From: Pseudomonas sp. B21-040
GTDB taxonomy: Bacteria; Pseudomonadota; Gammaproteobacteria; Pseudomonadales; Pseudomonadaceae
Direction of reading: 5' to 3'
Assembly: GCF_024748695.1 (NCBI RefSeq)
Contig: NZ_CP087176.1
Location: forward strand, 4,705,501 to 4,769,500
Length of the DNA: 64,000 nt
The notes under the pieces are model-generated. The model ran no database searches. It was not told the DNA's origin and was given only the letters and a program-made list of their open reading frames with translations. A program made the position numbers and the translations under genes. Of the stretch, positions 27,875 through 36,184 are shown one piece after another (positions within the stretch are counted from its first letter, which is position 1; each line of letters begins with the position of its first letter).

Positions 27875-27967
27875 GGCCAGCTCCTTGGTGGGCAAAAAAA
27901 ACCCACCCTATACGAGCTTGATCGCCGAATCAAAGGCTGACGTAACCGCCAGCCTGTCGCACCGAAA

Positions 27968-28903
27968 TCAGGCCGGCACTTCGTCGAGCATCAGGCGCTG
28001 GCGCACCACGTCGACGAGTTTGTCCGGCTGAAATTTGGAGAGGAAGTTGTCACAGCCGACTTTCTTGACCATCGAGTCGTTGAAGCTGCCCGACAGCGAG
28101 GTGTGCAGGACGACATAAAGGCCGCGTAGACGTGGGTCATTGCGAATTTCTGTGGTCAGGCGATAGCCGTCCATTTCCGGCATCTCTGCGTCGGTGAACA
28201 CCATCAGCAATTTGTCGGTCATCGATACGCCCGTATCAGCCCAGGCCTTGAGCATATTCAGTGCTTTCAGACCGTCGCTGGCAATGTGCATCTTCACGCC
28301 CAACTGACCCAGGGTGTCGCGCAATTGCGACAGGGCGACGTTGGAGTCATCGACCAGCAGCACTTCCCTGCCACGGGCGCGCTCCAGCACCGGGTCTTCG
28401 AGTTTTTCGCGAGAGACTTTGGCGTTGTACGGCACGATTTCGGCCAAGACTTTTTCGACGTCGATGATTTCGACCAACTGGTCGTCAACCTTGCTGATCG
28501 CCGTCAAATAATGCTGGCGACCGGCACTGGTCGGCGGCGGCAGGATGGCTTCCCAGTTCATGTTGACGATGCGGTCCACGCCCCCGACCAGAAACGCCTG
28601 CACCGACCGGTTGTATTCAGTGACGATGATCGTGCTGGTCGGGCTCGGCACCAGCGGACGCATGCCGATGGCCTGGGACAGATCAATCACCGGCAAAGTC
28701 TGGCCACGCAGGTTGACCACGCCACAAACAAAAGGATGGCGTTGCGGCATCAGGGTCAGTTTCGGCAGTTGCAGCACTTCCTGCACTTTAAAGACGTTGA
28801 TCGCAAATAATTGCCGGCCGGCCAGGCGAAACATGAGAATTTCCAGGCGATTCTCACCCACCAGTTGCGTGCGTTGGTCTACCGTGTCGAGAATGCCGGC
28901 CAT
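27968..28903 (-). CDS. cheV: Chemotaxis coupling protein CheV (CheW-receiver)
   Basis: A 311-aa fusion. The CheW-like domain occupies about 15-160 (EILMFRLAGRQLFAINVFKV, GVVNLRGQTLPVIDLSQAIG). A receiver domain occupies about 178-305, with acidic pocket VDDSN, phospho-acceptor D238 in FTDAEMPEMDGYRL and K in LSKFQPDKL. CheV links chemoreceptors to CheA and is thought to adapt by phosphorylation. It stands alone with no cheA or receptor gene adjacent. A long non-coding gap precedes it. Confidence 0.93.
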   Translation of the reverse strand: MAGILDTVDQRTQLVGENRLEILMFRLAGRQLFAINVFKVQEVLQLPKLTLMPQRHPFVCGVVNLRGQTLPVIDLSQAIGMRPLVPSPTSTIIVTEYNRSVQAFLVGGVDRIVNMNWEAILPPPTSAGRQHYLTAISKVDDQLVEIIDVEKVLAEIVPYNAKVSREKLEDPVLERARGREVLLVDDSNVALSQLRDTLGQLGVKMHIASDGLKALNMLKAWADTGVSMTDKLLMVFTDAEMPEMDGYRLTTEIRNDPRLRGLYVVLHTSLSGSFNDSMVKKVGCDNFLSKFQPDKLVDVVRQRLMLDEVPA

Positions 28904-29364
28904 TAATGACTCCTGGGCTTGTTCTGATTAATTCACTAAAAGGGTTTATCGGCTGTTATTGCCAGATCTTGACCTTGAGACAAAATGCCACGATCGAGCA
29001 TTGATGTCACATTAACATCATGCTTTACTGCATCCGCACTCAATCAGCTTTACTCCCTGCGGCGCGACCACGGTTTGCACGTTAGGTTCCCTCACGTAAG
29101 GGATTCCCCTAGTAACAATCAGGCCCAACCTGATATTCGCAATATCCAATAGCCATTAATGTGACGCCATTCTCATTGCATGAACGGAGTCAGGCTTTTG
29201 TGTGCGATCGCAGGTAAGTGGCCACCCACCCGCTCGAGTTCCCCAGCCTTAGCCCAGGCCTGCCGGAGCGCGATCTCATGCCGGCATGGCAGCGCCGGGA
29301 CGCAAGACGTCCTCGTCGACATACGCGACATCCCCTCATTTGACATGACGTTGTGGAGATAAGC
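28904..29364. other. 460-bp gene-free region between cheV and the HPt-like gene
   Basis: No ORF here looks real. It contains an inverted repeat TGATGT-N7-ACATCA (29002-29020), a small hairpin ATCAGG/CCTGAT (29118-29134), and the motif CCATTAATGTGACGCCA (29153-29169) that recurs before the kinase gene at 30242. The right part is GC-rich and probably the leader of the gene at 29365. Confidence 0.4.
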
Positions 29365-29835
29365 ATGCCGAACAAATCGAAGCAGTGGGCTCAGCGTCTA
29401 CCCGAGTTTCTTGTTGAGGCGGAAACCCTCCTGGCCAAATCGGAGGAGTGCCTGAACCACTTGCAACTGATCAGTAATGACCAGGACGCAATCGATTGCA
29501 TGCTCAGCAGCCTGCTCAAACTGGCGAGCCGGGCCGACGCCCTCGCACTGCAAGCCGTGTCGGAGTTTTCCCTGCATATCCACGGTTTGCTCAACCTGGG
29601 CCACAACCACATTGACCTGCACGAGCAGGCACTGGGTGCACTGAAGGACTGCTTCACGCTGATGGCCTGGCAGCTCGAACTCATCGACCAGACCACCGGC
29701 CAACTCAGCCTTGATGACAGTGAACAGACGTCCCTGATCGAAGCCTTTGCGGTCCAGATCGGACAAAGTCATTTTCAGTTACCGGTTAATTCCAAACCCT
29801 TTACGCTCGTTACCTATTCGGAACGACAGGCTTAA
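29365..29835 (+). CDS. Helical HPt/CheA-P1-like protein lacking the phospho-histidine, unknown function
   Basis: A 156-aa protein predicted to be almost all alpha-helix. The segment about 46-75 (MLSSLLKLASRADALALQAVSEFSLHIHGL) has the spacing of an HPt/CheA-P1 core helix pair. However, the position where HxLKG would be expected reads LLKLAS, with no histidine. Nothing else is recognised and there is no signal peptide or membrane segment. A GTG four codons upstream is possible, but GGAG is spaced for this ATG. The gene lies between cheV and a two-component pair, so a phosphorelay-related or scaffold role is a guess. Confidence 0.6.
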   Translation: MPNKSKQWAQRLPEFLVEAETLLAKSEECLNHLQLISNDQDAIDCMLSSLLKLASRADALALQAVSEFSLHIHGLLNLGHNHIDLHEQALGALKDCFTLMAWQLELIDQTTGQLSLDDSEQTSLIEAFAVQIGQSHFQLPVNSKPFTLVTYSERQA

Positions 29836-30241
29836 ATTAGTCAGACAACTTTGCAGTGCGCATTCTTATTGCCCTGATGCAGCTCCCTATATGAGCGCTC
29901 ATGTCGCAATTGAATACTTCGTACCTGCAAACGACAGTCATTAATCGCCCCCTCCGTAAAACTTTTTCTATTGTGGAACTATCGTCCAGCCTTCTTGTTT
30001 CCTGACTCTGTGGACATATATACCAAACGCGACCAACGGTATCTTAGGTGGTATTATGCCGACCATTAGTTGACGCCAATTAATGGCAAAGTGACGCCAG
30101 ATGAGAGCAGGCCGATAAAGGTTGAAGTTCCACCACTGGACCGCGCCCTGTTCAAGACGACCACTACAGTTTTTCAGACAGAGACCCGTCAGCCACTATG
30201 GCCGGTCTGCCCGCAGCGAACATTCATTGGCTCCATCCGCT
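29836..30241 (+). promoter_or_regulatory. Upstream region of the NarL-type kinase/regulator operon
   Basis: A gene-free region of 406 bp. A sigma-70-like promoter TTGTTT (29995-30000) - 16 bp - TATATA (30017-30022) reads toward the kinase gene. CCATTAGTTGACGCCA (30063-30078), the near-palindrome GCCAATTAATGGC (30075-30087) and GTGACGCCA (30091-30099) follow within the predicted leader. Similar words occur before the gene at 29365. Confidence 0.4.
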
Positions 30242-31135
30242 ATGTACGCCAGCCTCAAGTCACTCACCCAATGGCCACCTTCCCAAAATAACGCGCGACG
30301 GTTCACGCTGTTGCTGTGCGTTTGCTCGACCCTTGGCACCCTGCTGGTCTTCGGTTTGTCCGCCCCCCTTCCATTGAGCTTGCTGCTGCTCAATATCGCG
30401 GCATTGACCAGCGTCTGGGTGCAGCATCGCCTCTCGAGCACGTCCATAAAATTTCAGCCGCAAGAGCTGGCGGACCGCCTGTTGGAAGTACAGGAAAACG
30501 AACGCCATCGGCTGAGCAGAGAATTGCACGACGATATTGGCCAATTGCTGACCGCTGCAAAACTTCAAAGTGAATGGCTCAAGCGCCGGATGCCAGAAGA
30601 CATGCAGGGCCAGTGTTCAGTGCTTTGCGACACACTGGAAGAAACCCTGACCAAGGTTCGTGACGTCTCGGCCATTCTCAATCCCAGGCAGTTGACGAGT
30701 CTCGGGCTGGAAGCCAGCCTTCGTGCGCATCTGCTCAAGACCCTGGCCAATACATCAATGCACTGGAGCCTGGAATGCCATCAACGCTTGACCGGCATAC
30801 CAGAGGAAATGGCGGTGGCAGCGTTTCGAATTACCCAGGAAGCAGTGACCAATATCCAGCGTCACGCTGAAGCAAAAAATCTGCTGGTTCGCCTGCAACG
30901 TATGCCCCAAGGCCTGTCATTATTGATCAGCGACGACGGCCAGGGTTTCGCACCGGCGGCGGATCCTGGTCGAGAGGGCCAGCGTGGGATGGCCGGGATG
31001 CGGGAGCGGATCGATCAGTTGGGCGGAACGTTGGCCGTGACCAGCGAGCCGGGTAAAGGTACTCAAATCGAAGCACTCTTCCCCTGGGCGCCCCGCGCGC
31101 TCGAACGGGCCAGTACGAATAAGGTTATGCATTGA
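30242..31135 (+). CDS. NarL-partner sensor histidine kinase (HisKA_3)
   Basis: A 297-aa kinase. Two hydrophobic segments lie around 21-60 with almost no periplasmic loop. The HisKA_3 dimerisation box ENERHRLSRELHDDIGQLL has its histidine at H96, and the HATPase contains FRITQEAVTNIQRHAEA (N box) and ISDDGQGFAP plus RGMAGMRERIDQLGG. With no extracytoplasmic domain, the signal is probably membrane-borne or cytoplasmic. The start is uncertain because no strong ribosome-binding site precedes the ATG at 30242; a TTG at 30122 would extend it. It overlaps the downstream regulator gene by four bases. Confidence 0.8.
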   Translation: MYASLKSLTQWPPSQNNARRFTLLLCVCSTLGTLLVFGLSAPLPLSLLLLNIAALTSVWVQHRLSSTSIKFQPQELADRLLEVQENERHRLSRELHDDIGQLLTAAKLQSEWLKRRMPEDMQGQCSVLCDTLEETLTKVRDVSAILNPRQLTSLGLEASLRAHLLKTLANTSMHWSLECHQRLTGIPEEMAVAAFRITQEAVTNIQRHAEAKNLLVRLQRMPQGLSLLISDDGQGFAPAADPGREGQRGMAGMRERIDQLGGTLAVTSEPGKGTQIEALFPWAPRALERASTNKVMH

Positions 31136-31791
31136 CTTGTAACTTACTTCTGGTGGATGACCACTCGCTTATCAGGGCAGGCGTGCGCGCTCTGGTGCTG
31201 GATATTCCCGGCTATGCAGTTATTGGCGAGGCCAACGACGGCGCACAGTTGCTCGAAATGGTCGAGAAACTGTCCCCTGACATTGTTCTGCTGGATATTT
31301 CCATGAAGGAGACCAGCGGCCTTGAAGCCTTGCAGCGACTCAAACAAGTGCGCCCTCAAAGCAAAGTACTGATTCTGTCGATGCACACTGATCCTGCACT
31401 GATCATGCAAGCCCTGGAGTCCGGCGCTCATGGCTATTTGCTCAAAGACACGACGGCCACCGAGCTGGAACACGCCCTGGATGCCTTGCGCAACAACGAA
31501 CGCTACCTGAGCCCTGCCATCGCCCACACCGTTATCAACCAGGCGCTGATCCGCAACCAGAAGCAGCAACCGGAAGTACCCGACTCACACAACCTGACGG
31601 CACGGCAACTGGAAATCCTGCGACTGATTGTTCGCGGAAAATCCACCCGGGAAATCGCCAACGGCTTGGGCCTTAGTATCAAGACCGTTGAAACCCACCG
31701 CTCGCAGATCATGAAACGCCTGCAGATCTACGACGTGGCTGGCCTGGTCCTGTTCGCGGTACGCGAGCAAATCATCAGCCTGGACGATTAG
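31132..31791 (+). CDS. NarL/FixJ-family response regulator
   Basis: A 219-aa regulator. The receiver has LVDDH at 7-11, phospho-acceptor D55 in VLLDISMKETSG and K in YLLKDTTAT. A LuxR-type HTH follows: NLTARQLEILRLIVRGKSTR and EIANGLGLSIKTVETHRSQI. The start is a TTG that overlaps the kinase TGA, with AAGG eight bases upstream; no ATG gives an intact receiver. It forms one operon with the kinase. The repeated words in the region before the kinase and before the gene at 29365 are candidate targets. I cannot match it to a named Pseudomonas regulator. Confidence 0.85.
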   Translation: MTCNLLLVDDHSLIRAGVRALVLDIPGYAVIGEANDGAQLLEMVEKLSPDIVLLDISMKETSGLEALQRLKQVRPQSKVLILSMHTDPALIMQALESGAHGYLLKDTTATELEHALDALRNNERYLSPAIAHTVINQALIRNQKQQPEVPDSHNLTARQLEILRLIVRGKSTREIANGLGLSIKTVETHRSQIMKRLQIYDVAGLVLFAVREQIISLDD

Positions 31792-32691
31792 CTACCGCGA
31801 TGCTCGCAATAGCGGTGAATTCTCCGGCAAGTGCACGCGCAATGCCGCTGGACGCGCAGAAAAACGCAAGCTGTCGCCTTCCAGAGGCTCGCCATCAAGG
31901 TTGATGTGCAGTCCTTCCGAAACCTTGATCTCAACCCAGGGCAATCGAGCGCGCACAAACATGTTGTCGATGCCAAAACCATCGGCCAGCAGGTTTTTCA
32001 AGGTCCCGATCACTTCCTGTGGCGCTGGCAAAATGCTGATATCCAGCAAACCATCGTCCGCCAGCGCTTCCGGGCATAGCACATGCCCACCCCCCGCTTG
32101 CCGACCATTGCCGATGCCGAGTGCCAACAGTTCGCCGCTCCAATGAAAACCTGGCCCCTGCAAATCGCCATAAGCGGCATGCAACTCACTGAAGCGTGAG
32201 AGACCGGTAAACAGGTAGGCTGCGCCGCCGAGAACTTTTTTCAACTCTTCCGATGTATTGGCCGTGACCTGACTGCCGAAACCGCCGGTGGCCATGTTCA
32301 GAAAGATTTGCCCCCCCACCTCCCCCAAATCGATAGCGTGCGGCGCAACATCCAGAAGTTCCAGTGCCAGTGCTGGCACAAGCGGCACACCGGCGGCGCA
32401 AGCAAAATCGTTGGCGGTGCCCAACGGCATCAAGACCAGACTGGCCTGATTCGGGTGCATCGACATGGCCTCGGCGATATCGCGCAAAGTGCCATCGCCG
32501 CCACCGGCAATCAGTTGCTTATAGCCTGCGCTCAACGCCTCTTCCACCAACCGCTGTGCGTCACCCGCCTCCCAGGTCAATCGGACGGCCAGATCCCAAC
32601 CCTGCTCGCGCTTGCCTTCGACGGCCGCACGAACTGCCTCATTGAGTGCCTGCTTGCCATGCAGAATCAACAGCGCCTTGCGCTCACCCAT
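31792..32691 (-). CDS. yegS: Lipid kinase YegS-like (diacylglycerol kinase catalytic domain)
   Basis: A 299-aa kinase of the YegS/DAGK family. The nucleotide motif GGGDGTLRDIAEAM lies near 62-75, followed by the conserved LGTANDFAC and LNMATGGFGSQVTANTS. The C-terminal beta-sandwich has DGLLDISILPAPQ and INLDGEPLEGDSLRFSARPAAL. YegS phosphorylates phosphatidylglycerol in vitro; the in vivo substrate is unclear. AGGAG precedes the ATG. It is convergent with the response regulator, with no gap between them. Confidence 0.9.
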   Translation of the reverse strand: MGERKALLILHGKQALNEAVRAAVEGKREQGWDLAVRLTWEAGDAQRLVEEALSAGYKQLIAGGGDGTLRDIAEAMSMHPNQASLVLMPLGTANDFACAAGVPLVPALALELLDVAPHAIDLGEVGGQIFLNMATGGFGSQVTANTSEELKKVLGGAAYLFTGLSRFSELHAAYGDLQGPGFHWSGELLALGIGNGRQAGGGHVLCPEALADDGLLDISILPAPQEVIGTLKNLLADGFGIDNMFVRARLPWVEIKVSEGLHINLDGEPLEGDSLRFSARPAALRVHLPENSPLLRASR

Positions 32692-33013
32692 TGTTGTCGC
32701 TCCTGATTGGGATTCATTCTGGAGATGTTGACCTCACAGAGCCCTGGAAAGGTCGCAACGCATTGAGTTTTTTCGACGCGCACAGGTTTGTGTTCCTACA
32801 GGGCGGGATATTTTCTTACGACATGTGAGGAATCGGCTCAATTGACCAACCTGGACGATTGGTACACTTTGGTGTCGGCGAATATCAGCCATCAACAGCA
32901 ATCACACAGGGATGTGCAAGCAATGAGTAGACACCCTTCAAGGGCCTTAAAAGACACAATCAATTCGAGTTTCGGCGACCCGAAGGGCATTGATGCAAGG
33001 AGCGCTTTTCTCC
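32692..33013. other. Gene-free region between yegS and the small membrane protein gene
   Basis: The 322 bp hold the yegS leader (minus) and the upstream region of the gene at 33014 (plus). TTGACC (32842-32847) and TACACT (32863-32868) look like promoter hexamers, but the 15-bp spacing is short. Nothing else stands out. Confidence 0.3.
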
Positions 33014-33322
33014 ATGCAAGCTCATGACATCACGTTACCGATGAGCCCGGTGATGCCGTTCTCGGAAAGCCGCGCCAATCATCAGACTGAACTCAACAAA
33101 AACGCAAAACCCGCTGGAGCAGTTGATATGGAACCTCGCGTCATTGAGCTGGAGACCCATCTGAAATACATCCGAAGAGACATGGATGAAGTGCGCAGTG
33201 ACGTCAAATCCATCAAGCACAGGCTTGCCTACTCGGCTGGCGGCGCAGCAGTAGTTCTCGGGTTGTTGGGTTGGGTCGCCAATAGCCGCTTTGACCAGGT
33301 CGTGACACTTCTGGTCCGTTAA
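33014..33322 (+). CDS. Small protein with coiled coil and C-terminal membrane anchor
   Basis: A 102-aa hypothetical protein. A polar N-terminus is followed by a charged heptad-like stretch (IELETHLKYIRRDMDEVRSD and VKSIKHRL) and one hydrophobic helix (AYSAGGAAVVLGLLGWVAN) near the C-terminus. This layout resembles XhlA-type hemolysin-accessory proteins or tail-anchored proteins. No catalytic motif is seen. The start was placed at the ATG following AAGGAG, although the 11-bp spacing is long, and an internal methionine at residue 39 is possible. Confidence 0.6.
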   Translation: MQAHDITLPMSPVMPFSESRANHQTELNKNAKPAGAVDMEPRVIELETHLKYIRRDMDEVRSDVKSIKHRLAYSAGGAAVVLGLLGWVANSRFDQVVTLLVR

Positions 33323-33386
33323 GCGTTGGACATGCACGCAAGTCCCGGCCGTTTCACCGGGCTTGCGGCAAGAGCGTGCTTTGAGG

Positions 33387-34613
33387 TCAGTTCAGGATTT
33401 CGCTCAGCGGAATGAACACGACATATTCACCCGAGATCAACGTCCGCCCTTCCAACACCTCAACCAAACCATCGGCCCAGGCAGCACTACGAAGTACGCC
33501 AGAGCTCTGATTCTTGTAAATGATTGCCCGGCCGTTCTCCAGGCGCCCACGCAAGTATTCTCGGCGATTGCCAGCTTTAGGCCAGTCGAACCCTGCGGGC
33601 ACCTGAAACTTCAATGGCTCGACCTCTTTTACACCTTGGCGGCGCAACAGATAGGGTTTTGCCAACAAAGCAAAAGTGACCAGTGTCGACGCCGGATTGC
33701 CGGGCAACCCGATCACAGGTACACCCCGGAAATGCCCGAATGTCAGCGGCTTGCCAGGTTTGATGGCGAGTTTCCAAAGCGACAGTTCGCCCGCTTCGCG
33801 CAGCGCCATGCCCAGGAAATCCGCTTCACCTACAGACACCCCTCCCGTAGAGAGGATCAAATCGACATCGTTCAACTCGCCCAAACGGGCACGGGTGATC
33901 GCCAGATCATCAGGAAGAATGCCGGCATCGATGACTTCACAGCCCAGCCGCTGCAACCAACTGCACAGCAACACCCGATTGCTGTTGTAGATCTGTCCCG
34001 GGCCCAGGGCCTGACCCGGTTCAACCAATTCATCTCCGGTGGAGAGAACCGCAACACGAACCTTGCGAACCACGTCCAGTTCAGCACAACCCAGCGATGC
34101 CGCCAGCCCCTGTTCGATAGCCCCAAGTCGCGTGCCGGCCGGCAAAATCAGTTCGCCGACCGTCGTTTCCTGACCTTGTGGCCGGATGTTTTGACCGGGG
34201 CTCATCGGTTCGATGAAGCGGATCCGTTCATTTTCCAGAACCTCGGCATTTTCCTGCATTTCGACACAGTCGGCGCCTGCTGGCACGGGCGCACCGGTGA
34301 AGATTCGGGCACAAGTACCCGGCTTCAACGGTTCAGGCGCCTGACCGGCATATACCTTCTGGCTGACCACCAACGGTTCTCCCGTCCAGTCAGCAACTCG
34401 CAAGGCGTAACCGTCCATGGCACTGTTCGGCCAAGGCGGCAGATCGAGCGTCGAGACCAGGTCATCGGCGAGCACACGCCCCTGAACCTGTGCCAGCGGC
34501 AAACGTTCACGGTCGTGGATGGGCGAGGCGTCCGCCATTTCCAGCAGACGCGCCAGCGCCACCTCGACAGGCATCAGGCTACCGCTTTTACCTGGCTTAC
34601 CCGCGGGATTCAC
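33387..34613 (-). CDS. moeA: Molybdopterin molybdenumtransferase MoeA
   Basis: A 408-aa enzyme that inserts molybdate into adenylylated molybdopterin. The features are the N-terminal LMPVEVALARLLEMA, LPPWPNSAMDGYALR, GACARIFTGAPVPAG-like segment (TCARIFTGAPVPAGAD), STGDELVEPG with IYNSNRVLL, LSTGGVSVGEADF, and PVIGLPGNPASTLVTF. It probably starts at a GTG (34613) with AGGCGG six bases upstream, overlapping moaB by 17 bp. An ATG at 34574 would begin directly at the conserved MPVE and seems too short. It is co-transcribed with moaB and divergent from mobA. Confidence 0.93.
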   Translation of the reverse strand: MNPAGKPGKSGSLMPVEVALARLLEMADASPIHDRERLPLAQVQGRVLADDLVSTLDLPPWPNSAMDGYALRVADWTGEPLVVSQKVYAGQAPEPLKPGTCARIFTGAPVPAGADCVEMQENAEVLENERIRFIEPMSPGQNIRPQGQETTVGELILPAGTRLGAIEQGLAASLGCAELDVVRKVRVAVLSTGDELVEPGQALGPGQIYNSNRVLLCSWLQRLGCEVIDAGILPDDLAITRARLGELNDVDLILSTGGVSVGEADFLGMALREAGELSLWKLAIKPGKPLTFGHFRGVPVIGLPGNPASTLVTFALLAKPYLLRRQGVKEVEPLKFQVPAGFDWPKAGNRREYLRGRLENGRAIIYKNQSSGVLRSAAWADGLVEVLEGRTLISGEYVVFIPLSEILN

Positions 34614-35136
34614 AGGGTGCCGCCTGCTTCAAGTGGGCCACGAAATTGCAGGGACGATGACGAGAATCCAGCTGTTCGGCGAGAATGCCATCCCAGCCGG
34701 TGCGAACGGCATTGGTAGAACCTGGCAAGCAGCAGACCAGCGTCCCGTTGGCCAAACCGGCCAGAGCCCGTGACTGCACGGTCGAGGTGCCGATATCGGC
34801 AACGGAAATCTGCCGGAACAGTTCACCAAAACCATCCACTTGCTTATCCAACAGGCAACTCACCGCCTCCGGCGTGCTGTCGCGCCCCGTAAACCCGGTA
34901 CCGCCAGTGATCAGCACCACCTGAACCACTTCATCGGCAATCCAATTGGCGACTTGCGCACGAATTTTGTAGAGATCATCTTTAAGCAACACTCGAGCGG
35001 CCAGGTTGTGACCGGCTGCGCTCAAGCCGTCGACAAATACCTGGCCTGACGTATCGGTTTCCAGAGTTCGAGTATCGCTGACCGTCAGCACCGCGATGTT
35101 AAGCGGTGCGAACGGTACATCAGCCTTGGCTTTCAT
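34597..35136 (-). CDS. moaB: Molybdenum cofactor biosynthesis protein MoaB (molybdopterin adenylyltransferase)
   Basis: A 179-aa MogA/MoaB-family protein that adenylylates molybdopterin before metal insertion. The substrate-binding block ITGGTGFTGRDSTPEAV and the segment LPGSTNAVRTGWDGI are conserved, as is the opening FAPLNIAVLTVSDTRT. It overlaps moeA, which acts next in the pathway. The 80-bp gap to mobA must contain divergent promoters. The same three genes are adjacent in P. aeruginosa (moeA2-moaB2-mobA), which supports the assignment. Confidence 0.93.
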   Translation of the reverse strand: MKAKADVPFAPLNIAVLTVSDTRTLETDTSGQVFVDGLSAAGHNLAARVLLKDDLYKIRAQVANWIADEVVQVVLITGGTGFTGRDSTPEAVSCLLDKQVDGFGELFRQISVADIGTSTVQSRALAGLANGTLVCCLPGSTNAVRTGWDGILAEQLDSRHRPCNFVAHLKQAAPCESRG

Positions 35137-35216
35137 AGGCTCGTCCAGTTGTAGGAAAAACAGCTCGGTGTTATATCACAGCGCTTCAATTTTTCAGCGT
35201 CCCATGGAGACCTGCC

Positions 35217-35825
35217 ATGACCTCGAATTCACCATTGCCACCCTGCTCCATTCTGCTCCTGGCAGGTGGTCGCGGCCAACGCATGGGCGGTCAGGACAAA
35301 GGTTTGCTGAAATGGCATGGCGAGCCGCTGATTGCGCACCTGCATCGAAAAACCCGTGGCCTGAGCGATGACTTGATCATCTCGTGCAACAGGAACCTGG
35401 ACACGTACGCGCCGTATGCCGATCAGTTGGTCCATGACGACGAAGGTGATTTCCCTGGACCGTTGGCCGGGATTCGCGCGGGTCTCAAAGCTGCGCGCCA
35501 CGCTCATCTGCTGGTGTTGCCGTGCGACGTACCTCGCATTAGCGCCGCCCTGCTCCAGAGCATGCGCGAAACTGCCAACCAGCATCCGGACAAACCGCTG
35601 ATGCTGCGCCAGGGCGAACACTGGGAGCCGCTGCTGTGTATCATCCCGGTCGCGCTTTGCGCGGCGTTCGACTCCGCATGGAATGACGGTGAACGCAGTC
35701 CGGGGCGCATTATGCGCAAGCTGGGGGCCAGCGCTCTGCAATGCGCCGAAAACGACCCTCGCCTGGCCAACCTGAATACCCCGGAACTGCTAAGCACGCA
35801 CAGCCCCGAGTCAGAACGACTCTAG
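35217..35825 (+). CDS. mobA: Molybdenum cofactor guanylyltransferase MobA
   Basis: A 202-aa nucleotidyltransferase that attaches GMP to molybdenum cofactor to give the bis-MGD form used by DMSO-reductase-type enzymes. The signature [21 protein letters not shown] (G-rich loop and lysine) lies at residues 14-34, then [18 protein letters not shown] and [14 protein letters not shown] with the metal-binding aspartate. It is divergent from moaB-moeA, completing a late-stage MoCo assembly locus. No molybdoenzyme gene is in the window. Confidence 0.93.
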   Translation: MTSNSPLPPCSILLLAGGRGQRMGGQDKGLLKWHGEPLIAHLHRKTRGLSDDLIISCNRNLDTYAPYADQLVHDDEGDFPGPLAGIRAGLKAARHAHLLVLPCDVPRISAALLQSMRETANQHPDKPLMLRQGEHWEPLLCIIPVALCAAFDSAWNDGERSPGRIMRKLGASALQCAENDPRLANLNTPELLSTHSPESERL

Positions 35826-35897
35826 CCAAGGAACTTGCGTGCGCTGTATACGTCTCAAGCTCAGTAATCAAAAGAATTCATATTTGGAGACACTCTC

Positions 35898-36119
35898 ATG
35901 ACTCAACGGATCCTCGCCACTTTCATGCTCGCCGCGGGCATCGCGACCCTCGCCGGCTGCGCATCGCCATCAGTGATTACCCTGAATGACGGTCGCGAAA
36001 TCCAGGCCGTCGACTCGCCACGGTACGATGAAGAATCAGGCTTCTACGAATTCGAACAGCTGGACGGCAAGCAAACCCGCATCAACAAGGATCAGGTTCG
36101 CACCGTTAAAGAGTTGTAA
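35898..36119 (+). CDS. YgdI/YgdR-family lipoprotein
   Basis: A 73-aa outer- or inner-membrane lipoprotein. The signal peptide is MTQRILATFMLAAGIATLAG with the acylated cysteine in LAGCAS. A short SH3-like beta domain follows: VITLNDGREIQAVDSPRYD, GFYEFEQLDGKQTRINKDQV. This is the DUF903 YgdI/YgdR family, of unknown function. A terminator follows the stop. Confidence 0.9.
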   Translation: MTQRILATFMLAAGIATLAGCASPSVITLNDGREIQAVDSPRYDEESGFYEFEQLDGKQTRINKDQVRTVKEL

Positions 36120-36142
36120 TCTTTGCCGCTCCAACCGGATAC

Positions 36143-36169
36143 AAAAAGCCCGCTTAATGCGGGCATTTT
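36143..36169 (+). terminator. Intrinsic terminator after the YgdI-family gene
   Basis: A stem GCCCGC (36148-36153) / GCGGGC (36159-36164) with a 5-nt loop, A-run before and ATTTT after. It lies between convergent genes and can serve both. Confidence 0.85.
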
Positions 36170-36184
36170 CGTGGGCGGTATTTT

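Noticed and set aside
32842..32868. TTGACC/TACACT as a promoter for the gene at 33014
   Set aside because: The 15-bp spacing is too short for confidence; recorded only as a weak possibility.
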